DNA of 64,000 bases from Alnus glutinosa. Its lineage: Eukaryota > Streptophyta > Magnoliopsida > Fagales > Betulaceae. A program made the position numbers and the translations under genes. Below, piece by piece: positions 55,372 to 64,000 of the stretch (positions within the stretch are counted from its first letter, which is position 1; each line of letters opens with the position of its first letter). The notes below the pieces were generated by a model that searched no databases, was not told the origin of the DNA, and saw only the letters and a program-made list of their open reading frames with translations. The stretch covers positions 25,045,044-25,109,043 of the forward strand of contig NC_084887.1 of assembly GCF_958979055.1 (NCBI RefSeq). The letters run 5' to 3'.

Positions 55372-56247
55372 GAGCACTAGTAGCAGATGTCCTATAAGTA
55401 GTTCTATTCCTTAAAATAAAATAAAAAATAAAAAAAATTACAAAAATCAAACCACAGTAGTTACCTATTTTAGGGCTTCATCATTGGGTAGCTACAGTGT
55501 TACACACTGTGGCTTCTCAATCCAATATTTTAATAAAAAAAATAACGTCTCTCTGTTACTCTCTCTCCTTCACGCGTCATTTCTCTTTCTTTTTCGTTCT
55601 TTTTCCTTGTCTTCCTTTCTCTGATTCTCTCTCTCACACACAGATGAGAATTTGTTGCGGGGCTGGAGGAACCCGACCACGTTGAAAATTCGTCCGATAG
55701 TCACTAAAACTTGGAGACCCACCGACTATGAGAACATGCCCATGCCTCGTTGATAACAGAGGTGATGTGGGCATCTGTTGAAATTGCGACTATGAGAACA
55801 CTCCCATGCCCCGACTATGAGAACTCGCCTAGCTCATCGTCATCATCTATTGCTCCTTTGTGAAATTGTGTTTTCCTTTGACAAACCCAAATGAAAGCGC
55901 ACGCTTGGGTTCGTGATGCTACTATGGATGGCTTGGAAATTAGACCCAAAAGAAGCATTTCTTCCGAGTGATTTTCATTGGAAGGAAGGAAATTTTGGTG
56001 GTCAAAATTTAGGTGCGACAGAGAAGAAGAGAGAGCATGAGAGAGAATAAAAGAAATGAATAAAAAAAAATAAAAGTAGGAAAGAGAAAAAAGAATAAAA
56101 TAAGGGTAAAAAATAGTATTTAATTGATATAAAAAAATTAAGAAAATTTATTGTGGGGTATTTTTTTATAGGGAATCAAGAAATGATTTAATTCTCTAAA
56201 TTTTTTTTAAATTAAAAAAAATTATTGAGTGTATGCTGCTAATGCTC
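55372..56247. mobile_element. 876-bp TIR element of Harbinger style with a non-repetitive interior
   Basis: GAGCACTAGTAGCAGA at the left and TGCTGCTAATGCTC at the right are inverted. TTA on both sides (55369-55371 and 56248-56250) is the 3-bp duplication. The interior (about 55520-56050) is less AT-rich, contains a CT-rich leader-like tract and a tandem 'GACTATGAGAAC...CCCATGCC' word (three copies, 55720-55830). It could be captured gene sequence, though I recognise no parent. Confidence 0.6.
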
Positions 56248-56515
56248 TTAAATTCACTCAAACTATAGCCATATATATCTTGATAACGAATTCTTACGGA
56301 TTTCACGTAAACCCGTAATGGTATGGAAGGCCGCATAGTAAATAGTCAAATATGAATCATTTTCAATAAAAGTGAAAGATTTGTTTTTTTTTTCTTTTTC
56401 CTTTTTAGAGAGTTTTGACCGTACAAAAACAAATATTTATGTACTTCTAAATTATTATTTTGTCGGAAAAAAGGTTTGGCTCAAAAGTTTTTATTTAATT
56501 GGGTATGTCCATAAC

Positions 56516-57605
56516 GGATCCGGCTTCAGTGCTGTTGTTTTAAACTACAGCACATCTGCTGTAGAAAAATGAATGGTCCAGATTTAATAACACTTAAACA
56601 CTGCCGTTTCACTTACTTAACGACATGAGTGAAAAATAAAACAGGCAAACGTCGTTTCACTCCAAGAAAACGTCCGTTTGAAACCAGAAACAGCAGTCAC
56701 GGAACAAGAAACAGCATCCACGGATCCACCATTCCACCGTCGTCGAGGCCGTACAGGAAGCCGAAATCGGAAATTAGAAATGCTTTCGGTTTCTAATCAA
56801 CAACCACTTTCATGAGCGTGTCCCACCAAACCTAAATACCTAATCCCTCCAAAATATAAACCCAAACAGGACCCTTCAAATTCCCCATAAAAATTCAAAA
56901 GATTTCTTCATTGCTCTCGGTTTCTTTCGGAAAATCGACTCGCCTGCTGCAAATGCTGAGATTCTGTTCAGGGAAAAAGCTGCCTATTTAGTAAAGCTTT
57001 GTCTGTTCTGCTTTGCTGAAATATCTTGCTCTTCTGGTGCAAATGTTGAGATTCAGTACAGGGAAAAGATAATTTGAGAGAGAAAGAGAAAGATGGTGGT
57101 GAAGAAAGTAGGGAAGTACGAGATCGGGAGGACGATTGGCAAAGGTTAAGTTTGCTCAGAACACGGAGACCGGTGAATTTGTGGGTGGATTTGTCAGAGT
57201 ATGTTCTACGCAATTTAAAACCCATTCTCTGCATACTCATTTAATGTAGTTTAAAATTGGGCTTATTCAGTGTGCATCACACATACCTATACATATTTTC
57301 AGACCAAGAAGAGGGAAAAAGAATGACGAGTCTGAAAAAGAATGACGAACGACCAGTTTTCAAAACTAAAAACTGATGGATGCTGTTTCTTGTTTCAAAT
57401 GGATGCTGTTTCTTGTTCCGTGGAATGCTGTTTCTTGTTTCAAACTGACGGTTTCTTGGAGTGAAACGACGTTTGTCTATTTTATTTTTCACTCATGTCG
57501 TTAAGTAAGTGAAACGACAGTGTTTAAGTGTCATTAAATCTGGATCATTCATTTTTCTACAGCAGATGTGCTGTAGTTTTAAACTACAGCACTGAAGCCG
57601 GATCC
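56516..57605. mobile_element. 1.09-kb Pack-MULE carrying a CIPK first-exon fragment
   Basis: The terminal inverted repeats are about 215 bp. They begin GGATCCGGCTTCAGTGCTG and share TACAGCACATCTGCTGTAG, CACTGCCGTTTCACTTAC and AACGACATGAGTGAAAAAT. The flanks GTCCATAAC (56507-56515) and GTGCATAAC (57606-57614) are a 9-bp target duplication with one mismatch. The interior is a kinase leader and coding start, not a transposase. This is the classic layout of a gene-capturing, non-autonomous MULE. Confidence 0.85.
57093..57183 (+). pseudogene. Captured 5' end of a CIPK (CIPK8-like) protein kinase
   Basis: The frame starts MVVKKVGKYEIGRTIG, the N-terminus typical of CIPK8-type CBL-interacting kinases. 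It then jumps to AAGGTTAAG and reads KVKFAQNTETGEFV in another frame. The missing residues would be the glycine-rich loop (EGTFA), so an apparent deletion of about 14 nt removed the ATP-binding loop and shifted the frame. In the unshifted frame a TAA follows within a few codons. The sequence upstream (56880-57092) looks like the leader of the parent gene. The fragment cannot encode a kinase. Confidence 0.85.
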
Positions 57606-57614
57606 GTGCATAAC

Positions 57615-58138
57615 AAGTTTACACCCTCCTCTTGCCCCCACCCCCATAAATATTGTTGCTAATGATAATGGCGGCTGTAACTACAAACAATGGGGGAGAG
57701 CTACGTTTGTTAGAAGGATTTAAATTCTCTCAAATTATTTATTTAATTTTGAAAAATTTCAAGCAGATAATTGTCAGAGACTATTTATAGAATTCATTTG
57801 ACTAAATAAAAATTGAGCTGTCCAATAACTTATTCGGTCATGTGAATCTCATAAGTAGTCTCTCATGATCATCTGCCCGAATTTTATTAAATTTATATAA
57901 ATAATTTAATAGGATCCTGATTCCAGTTTTATTGATATTGTAATTTTTTACGCATTTGAGTCCAAATTATTAACTAATCCGGCCCTTATGGGCAGGGATA
58001 CTATACTAACAATACTGTAATATTCAAACATAAAACAAGATCAGCAAATCCCAGATAAAATTCAACCCACAATGAAATCTAAAATACGCAACAGTAAATA
58101 TCATTTAGTAAAGTGTCTATCATTAATATTATTCCACA

Positions 58139-58178
<40 letters not shown>

Positions 58179-58520
58179 AATTGAAAAAGGAGACAATTGA
58201 GAACTTCTATGCAATAAATCTGAGTCTCGTGCATTGCTTTAAAAAGCCTCGATCCGACTGAATCTGAAACAGAGCATGTTGTAAGTGTGAAATGCAGTTC
58301 AATAAATAAATAAAGTACACGGCGAAGAAAGTGGAAATACATGCTTTTCCTTAAATAAATAGAAGGCTATTAGTTACATAGAGATTGTGTTCGAATTACA
58401 AAATAGAAGTGAAAAATAATATAAAAGCCTACTACACTTGTGGTACTACTAGGCATTTTTATTGTTAAAATTTGTATATAAAGTGTTCTTCACACTATTC
58501 ATTTATTGGTAGAATTCACT
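57615..58520. other. AT-rich spacer with an A run
   Basis: An A run of about 37 bases lies at 58140-58176. No gene or element ends were recognised. Confidence 0.4.
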
Positions 58521-58912
58521 AAACTATAACTTTATTCCTTCAATTAAAATGAAATTATTATGTTCCTTTTTTCTTCTTCTTCTTCTTCTTCTTCTTTTTT
58601 TTTTTTTTTTATGGCAATCTCCATACATATTTGTCATTGAAAATTAGACTAATACAAATATTTTGACAATTACTAACAAAGTAAAAAAAAAGATAGTGAT
58701 AAAAATATATTTGGTATTGCTTTAGGTATTGAAATTGCTAATTAATTACTCCATTAATTATAAAAGTTGTATAAATCAACTTCTAGCGCACACGTTAAGA
58801 TTCACGTGAAAGAAACAATGTTTAATTCTTCCCGTGAATAAAAATAAATATTCATAATAAACCCACTAAATGAGAACTTTATTCCTTGAATTCAAATGAA
58901 ATTACTCTATTC

Positions 58913-58943
<31 letters not shown>

Positions 58944-59212
58944 GGCAATCCATACATATTTGTCATTGAAAAGTAGACTAATACAAACATTTTGACAATT
59001 AATGATAAAGTGAAAATAAGATTTACTAACAATTGTTTTCTATGATAGTGACAGAAATATGTTTGGCATTGCTTTAAGTATTGAAATTACTAATTAAGTA
59101 CTCCATATATTAGAAAAAAGTTGTATAAATAAACTTCTAGTACACATTAAGATTCATGTGGAAGAAACAATGTTCAATGTTTTGCGATGAATAAAAATAA
59201 ATATTCCTAGTA
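58521..59212. repeat. Tandem duplication of about 345 bp
   Basis: Two direct copies, 58521-58862 and about 58870-59212, share ACTTTATTCCTT...AAATGAAATTA, a CTT/T run, CATACATATTTGTCATTGAA, TTTTGACAATTA and AAGAAACAATGTT. They diverge by scattered changes and by the length of the T tract. They lie just downstream of the Cys-rich gene at 59425, and no coding similarity was found. Confidence 0.75.
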
Positions 59213-59310
59213 AAACTAATATTACCCCCTTCGAACTTAATAATGTAAAAGTTGAAGATGCATCTTTTGCAATATTTAAGAATATTGATAAGCATTTACC
59301 GCAAATGGAT

Positions 59311-59321
<11 letters not shown>

Positions 59322-59351
<30 letters not shown>
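59322..59351. repeat. TA microsatellite
   Basis: About 15 TA units lie just downstream of the Cys-rich gene on its strand. Confidence 0.9.
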
Positions 59352-59354
<3 letters not shown>

Positions 59355-59424
59355 CATTAGTTCAATGAACATGGAGATAGGGAGAGAGTAGTTAAGAACT
59401 CTTTACCAGATGTAAAACTAGAGC

Positions 59425-59892
59425 TCATGGATTGTGTGAGTTGTTCTTGACATGTCTTTCATAACATTCTTCCAAACAAGGTGCAACAGGGTGTTTATCT
59501 ATAACATATTGTCTCCAGCAAACACGTAGGCAACTTATAATAACAGTTGACGGCTCAAAACGGTGTTGGCAATCAATAAAACCATTAAAGAGACAATGAC
59601 CGTAGGAAAAATTGTGTACACCAATTAGCTTTTTGCTTTTCTTACAATCTTCATATTCTTTTTTAATGCAACTATGCAATGTTGGCTTTTGCTCTTGATG
59701 CTCCGACTTTGGCTCTGGCTCCTGATGCTCTAGCTCTAGAGCTTTATCAAGTTCAGAGAAATGAGGAAGCATGATAGGAGCTAAATGAGCGAAAGAGGTA
59801 GAGGCAAGGTTTTCAGCTTGTATTTTAACCACAATAAGGATATACAACTCTATCATAACCACCATAAATATTCCAATATATTTCCTAGCCAT
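59425..59892 (-). CDS. Small secreted eight-cysteine protein, unassigned
   Basis: A single-exon frame encodes 155 residues. Residues 1-26 form a likely signal peptide (hydrophobic core IGIFMVVMIELYILIVV, possible cleavage after IQA). Residues 47-70 are acidic and contain an EHQEPEPKSEHQEQKP repeat. The C-terminal half holds eight cysteines at 75, 83, 100, 108, 121, 125, 139 and 143. The last four give C-x3-C-x13-C-x3-C, the spacing of alpha-hairpinin peptides, which is only a resemblance. A TATA-like box lies at 59938-59944, about 50 bp before the ATG. The frame is well formed and non-repetitive, so I think it is a real gene. I do not recognise the family and infer no function beyond secretion. 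Confidence 0.65.
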   Translation of the reverse strand: MARKYIGIFMVVMIELYILIVVKIQAENLASTSFAHLAPIMLPHFSELDKALELEHQEPEPKSEHQEQKPTLHSCIKKEYEDCKKSKKLIGVHNFSYGHCLFNGFIDCQHRFEPSTVIISCLRVCWRQYVIDKHPVAPCLEECYERHVKNNSHNP

Positions 59893-59937
59893 TTCTTTTC
59901 CTCGATATTAGAAGACAAGGCTTAAAAGCCTTTAACC

Positions 59938-59944
59938 CTTTATA
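59938..59944 (-). promoter_or_regulatory. TATA-like box of the Cys-rich gene
   Basis: On the minus strand CCTATAAAGGG lies about 48 bp before the start codon, implying a short leader. It is the only strong match nearby. Confidence 0.5.
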
Positions 59945-60829
59945 GGCAATTTAATGACAAGACACCCTCATAACGAAGATAATTTAGTCTAAGAATTGAT
60001 TTGTTCTTGCATTAATTTTATACAAACAAGTTTTGTTATTAGTAGTTGGGACTTTTGAAAGTATGACCTTTTTTAAATTGAATGACTTTTAGTTCAAGTA
60101 AAACTTTTTGGAATGGATCACAAGGTTTCGTACTAATTTTTTACATTACAATGTTATATTTGGCAAAAAGTAAATGAACAAGTGAACATAGATGATCCAA
60201 TAGCCACAATATGTCATATCAATAAACCCATTTAAAAGGGTTTTGTAAGAAAATATTAATTCAATGTGATAAATACATCATAATAGAAAAATGAAATTGA
60301 AGCTATCTTATTATTCATTGATGAAAAGAGAATATGAAATTTATTATTGAAACGGGCATGTGGTTTTTGGAAAAGAAAAACTATACAAAAATAGCTTTTT
60401 ACAATTATGATGAGACAATTGAGTAAATGAATAAATTAACTTGATTACATTAAGATGTATGAAGTTGGATCATAATTAATGTATTGATTCAGTGCTTAAG
60501 CAATGCAAAATGATATATTGTATGACATTCCCTTAAATAAAGTTTTATTCAAATGAAGTGTTTACAAAGGTAACTTTAGATAGAAAATAATAGAACACAA
60601 TAGAATATAACTTGATTATGTTGAGTACTTATATGACCTTGGAGAGGAATAAATTGTATTTAAATTGAGAGTTATTTATATAAAATAACATTGTATAACA
60701 TGACACGAATTCTTGGCCTACACACTCAACAGTCGTAAACTCTTATATTTATTCGAAAGGTCAAAACACTTGGCCTAGTACATATCGTTGTTAACTTATT
60801 TTCTTCCATTCTTAACAGTAATCCGGGGT
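59945..60829. other. AT-rich spacer without a recognised gene
   Basis: No coding similarity or repeat ends were recognised on either strand. Confidence 0.4.
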
Positions 60830-61063
60830 AAGTATTTTTTTATCCCATGAACTACCGGCCTTTATCAATATGCCCTCATGAACTAACACTCTCACCACCT
60901 GACCGCATCAAACTACCATTTACTTACCAAAACCTCTTGTCGTTAGAAAATCTCGTTAAATCGGATGTAATATTCTCTTTGTAGGCGTTAAATTTCGTTT
61001 AAAGAAACAAATACCCTAAAAAAATATCAATATTAAAAACTTTTAAAAACTAATTAAAAAAAT

Positions 61064-61099
<36 letters not shown>

Positions 61100-61105
<6 letters not shown>

Positions 61106-62289
61106 AAACAAGGAGAAACCTTCATTATAATATGAGAACCAAAGGGCCAGAGTCAGTAATTATGGGCACAAAGACTCTTAAAAACAAAGTTCAAGACTGA
61201 ATCCTGACTTGGAGACCAGCTACCTAAGTAAATGGACAAACAATACAAGCATCTCTTTACAAATGAGTTCCACTAGAGGAGATAAGAGAGTGCAGATTCT
61301 AATCTAAAAACAGTTATTACAATCCAGTTTAGATATAAAATCTACCATGGCAGGCTGCAAGGGTAACAACATAACACAAACTTAAAAAACTAGAACAATA
61401 ACAAAACAACACTAGTCGGCTAAAATGAGTACAGGGATTCGCTGGTGACGGTGCATGTATACCACGCGCCCGCACCAGAAGATTGCCCACCATCAGAACA
61501 ACCATGAAAACTCTCGGGAACCACCAACCACGAACTGGAGGAGATAATGGAGCCAACACACGCCTGCGAGTGAGGAGATCTTGCTTGCACGTGCGCACCA
61601 AGCTCCGTTGTACGAATGGCTGGGGATACAAGCCTGGGTGCGATAGAGGTGGGGGACGACAACGAACACCCTGGACAGGTGCGTGACATGTAGATATTGA
61701 CGGGGAATCATAGATCTGGCTTCAAAAACAGTCACCCTGTAAACCGAGCCAAAATACTTTCCTTCCACTGGGTGGCCATTGACACCTAACCCAAATCAAC
61801 CCACCAATAGATTGAAATCCTCAACCTTCCAAATCCTCAGAAGGATTGGAGAAAATTACCTTTCTCAAATCCTTCTTGGTTTCACCAACACGCACTGACA
61901 AGTGAGGAGAGCTTGCTTGCACGTGCACACCAAGCTCCATTTTACGAATGGTCGGGGAAAACAAGCCTGGGTGCGATGGAGGTGGGGGACGACGACAAAC
62001 ACTCTGGAGGGGTGCGTGACACTTAGATATTGACGAGGAATCATAGATCTGGCTTCAAAAACAGTCGCCCTGTAAACCGAGCCAAAATACTTTCTTTCCA
62101 CTGGGTGGCCACTGACACCTAACCCAAATCAACCCACCAATAGATTGAAACCCTCAACCTTCCAAATCCTCAAAGGATTGGAGAAAATTACCTTTCACCT
62201 CTTGGTTTCACAGAGCGACACCGAGAGAGAAGAAGCAATAGCAGCCCACTGCTCAGTATTGGGCCGAAAACAATAAGGACAGAAAGCAG

Positions 62290-62322
<33 letters not shown>

Positions 62323-62440
62323 AGAAAAACAAACAGTGGGTTGGGGAGGCAAGCCCACTCCCCCCTTAAAGCAGAAAATGAATAGAAAACCCTAGCGGCT
62401 AGAGTTTCTCGAGAGACAAAATAACAAATAATTAAAAAAA
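61100..62440 (-). mobile_element. Retroposon with an internal 332-bp tandem duplication
   Basis: The texture and several words (GATCTGGCTTCAAAAA; GGTAGCTGGTCTCCAAGTCAG on the minus strand, compared with GCAGCTG...AAGTCAG) match the 47581 retroposon. The 3' end on the minus strand runs into TA repeats at 61066-61100. Near the 5' side there is a long A run at 62289-62320. The open frames here have no recognised domain. Boundaries are approximate. Confidence 0.5.
61568..62213. repeat. Direct tandem duplication, period 332 bp
   Basis: GTGAGGAG at 61570 and at 61902 start two copies of about 315 bp. They share CTTGCTTGCACGTGC, CAAGCCTGGGTGCGAT, GAATCATAGATCTGGCTTC and CCCAAATCAACCCACCAATA, with scattered substitutions. 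The copies lie entirely inside the retroposon, so the duplication may mirror the subrepeats of LINE leaders. Confidence 0.85.
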
Positions 62441-62686
62441 AAACAAAATAAAAAATAAAAAAAATAGATAAATGCAAAATCAGTCCATATGATTTGTCTA
62501 AATTACAAATCACTCACTACGGTATAAATAAATAAAAAATAATTCAAAGATCCTTGGGGTAGGCCAAAATAACAATTTAGTCCATGCAGTCAAATTTCGT
62601 CCAAACACTTAGCGAATTTTGTTAGTGTGTCACACCAGTACCAATACGATGATGATACGTGTCACTCTTAATTAAAAAAAATAAAA

Positions 62687-62691
<5 letters not shown>

Positions 62692-62771
<80 letters not shown>
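62692..62771. repeat. TAA microsatellite
   Basis: About 26 AAT/TAA units in a row, inside the 60830 long-TIR element. It is likely to be length-variable. Confidence 0.95.
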
Positions 62772-62772
<1 letters not shown>

Positions 62773-62936
62773 TATTAAAAATACAAATATGTGAAACCTA
62801 AAAATTATTTATTTATTTTATTAAAAAGAAAAAAAGAAATGGGTTGGTTGCCTCCTTTGGGGATGGCCTACGAGCCACCCCAGATGGGGCCAAGGGTGGC
62901 GTGCGGCCACCCCTGCAGCCACTCCCGTACTTTTTC

Positions 62937-62975
<39 letters not shown>

Positions 62976-63189
62976 GTGTAATTTTAAGTGTATTTTTTGT
63001 TAAAAAAAATTACAAAGTTAGGGTATCTGTGTCATTTCAAGTTTTTTAATAAGGTTGATTGATAGAATGGAAGTTTTGGTAAGTAAATGATAGTTCGATG
63101 CGATCGGGTGGTGAGCGTGTTAGTTCGTAGGAGCATATTGACGAATGCTGGTAGTTCATGTGGGAAAAATATAATCACCCTTAAAAATT

Positions 63190-64000
63190 TGAAACTATGT
63201 CATTTAAAATGCCAAAGTAAAAGATAGTTTAGGAAGAATATTAAAAACTACGAGGATGGGTAGATTTTTTCTTCCCCATAACTACCACTCAAGTTATAAT
63301 GCCCCCTTCCCACAACCACCCAGAAGCTTCTTCCAACTAACCCAAAGTCGAAATCTACTACCCAAATTTGCTAATGTTGTATGGCGTATGACAAAGATAA
63401 TCAAAGGTTTTTTTCCAAGAGAAACATACCATTTCTTCATACATCTATATTGAATTTACATTGACAATATTCTACATGATAAAAATCTTACATTATTGAC
63501 ATTGTCTACGAAAGAGGAAGTCATGAACCACTTCAAAATATGGACGACAATTTTTGACACAACTCGCGAACCCAACACAAAACTAACAATAAATTAGAGG
63601 GTTAGGGTTTATTATAATCAGGTTCGATTACTACCAGGTTGACTTGTTTAATAAATGGATCAATCTCGGGTTAGCACGCTTAACCCGTGAGTGACCTGTT
63701 TGACTAGTTAAAAATTAGATTTTGTTTTTTCTTTTATAATAAATACGGGTCGAAACGGGTCAAACATTGGTCGTGTTGGGTTGACCTAATACGATATGTT
63801 TATTAAATGGGTTATGCGTGTTGGCACGGGTGGGGTCAACCAACATGACCCGTAACGGGTCAAGTAGGTCATGTCAGGGTCGAAGGGTCTGACCCGTTTA
63901 ACTAAACAGGTCGTGTTAGGGTTAACTATTAACAAATTGACGGGTCAACCTGAACTCAATATGTCAACCCAGATTGCTAGTCCTACTTTGAATGGATGTT
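63190..64000. other. Right-edge spacer with an 'acgggtc' repeat
   Basis: From about 63640 the sequence is dense in ACGGGTC, GACCCGT, GGGTTA and TTAACCCG words in both orientations, a common plant repeat also seen decayed at 33720-33920. Its right end lies beyond the window. No gene was recognised. Confidence 0.5.

Larger units (their letters stand above)
60830..63182. mobile_element. Long-TIR (MULE-like) element enlarged by nested insertions
   Basis: The left arm (60830-61030) and right arm (63008-63182) are imperfect inverted copies. They share ATCAATATGC, the CTCACCACC..ATCGCATC-type block and AACTACCATTTACTTACCAAAA. The 15265 and 35070 elements have similar arms but are 470-582 bp. Here about 2 kb lies between the arms: the retroposon at 61100 and another repeat arm at 62465. 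No target duplication is preserved. Confidence 0.6.

Noticed and set aside
1-64000. CRISPR arrays, operons, rRNA genes
   Set aside because: No regularly spaced direct repeats with unique spacers, no rRNA sequence and no polycistronic layout were seen; the gene structure is eukaryotic throughout.

Overview
The window is nuclear DNA from a flowering plant. Genes are split by GT–AG introns, the plant-specific families PEX11, TIP5 aquaporin, GONST nucleotide-sugar transporter and CNR/PLAC8 are present, and the spaces between genes are AT-rich and packed with plant-type transposons. Protein similarity suggests a dicot, probably a woody rosid. That lineage call is an impression, not a measurement.

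Seven host genes look intact or are cut only by the window edge: a LUC7-like splicing factor (minus, 5' exons only, at the left edge), a single-exon PEX11 peroxisome proliferation factor (8639-9319, plus), a four-exon CNR6-type PLAC8 protein (12001-16895, plus), a two-exon dynein-light-chain-like protein (18985-20561, plus), a GONST3-type Golgi GDP-sugar transporter (28998-30137, minus, with a leader intron), a TIP5;1-type aquaporin (33025-34406, plus) and a cytosolic pyruvate kinase (50397-53283, plus). An eighth candidate is a small secreted eight-cysteine protein that I could not assign (59425-59892, minus). These genes do not form a pathway or operon; each is an independent eukaryotic transcription unit.

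Most of the rest is transposon-derived. Two groups dominate. The first is non-autonomous Mutator-like (MULE) elements with long terminal inverted repeats and 9-bp target duplications, at 4475, 5610, 10893, 15265, 26445, 27569, 27622, 35070 and 56516. The second is elements with 3-bp TAA/TTA duplications of PIF/Harbinger type, at 13492, 17782, 35958, 54326 and 55372. There are also a hAT MITE, SINE-like elements, LINE fragments, solo LTRs, a TRIM-like LTR and poly(A)-tailed retroposons.

The most interesting parts are two elements that appear to have captured host exons. A 1.09-kb Pack-MULE (56516-57605) carries the leader and start of a CIPK protein kinase. A roughly 5-kb TIR element (35958-40939) carries a fragment of a MOCOS-like PLP-dependent transferase on the minus strand and a PPR fragment on the plus strand. 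The PPR fragment is split by a 3.0-kb insertion that itself holds an element with roughly 240-bp inverted repeats. Several insertions are nested so that another copy of the host repeat in this window serves as the empty site. A second copy of the GONST3 leader exon and leader intron, without its coding region, lies at 23015-24512.
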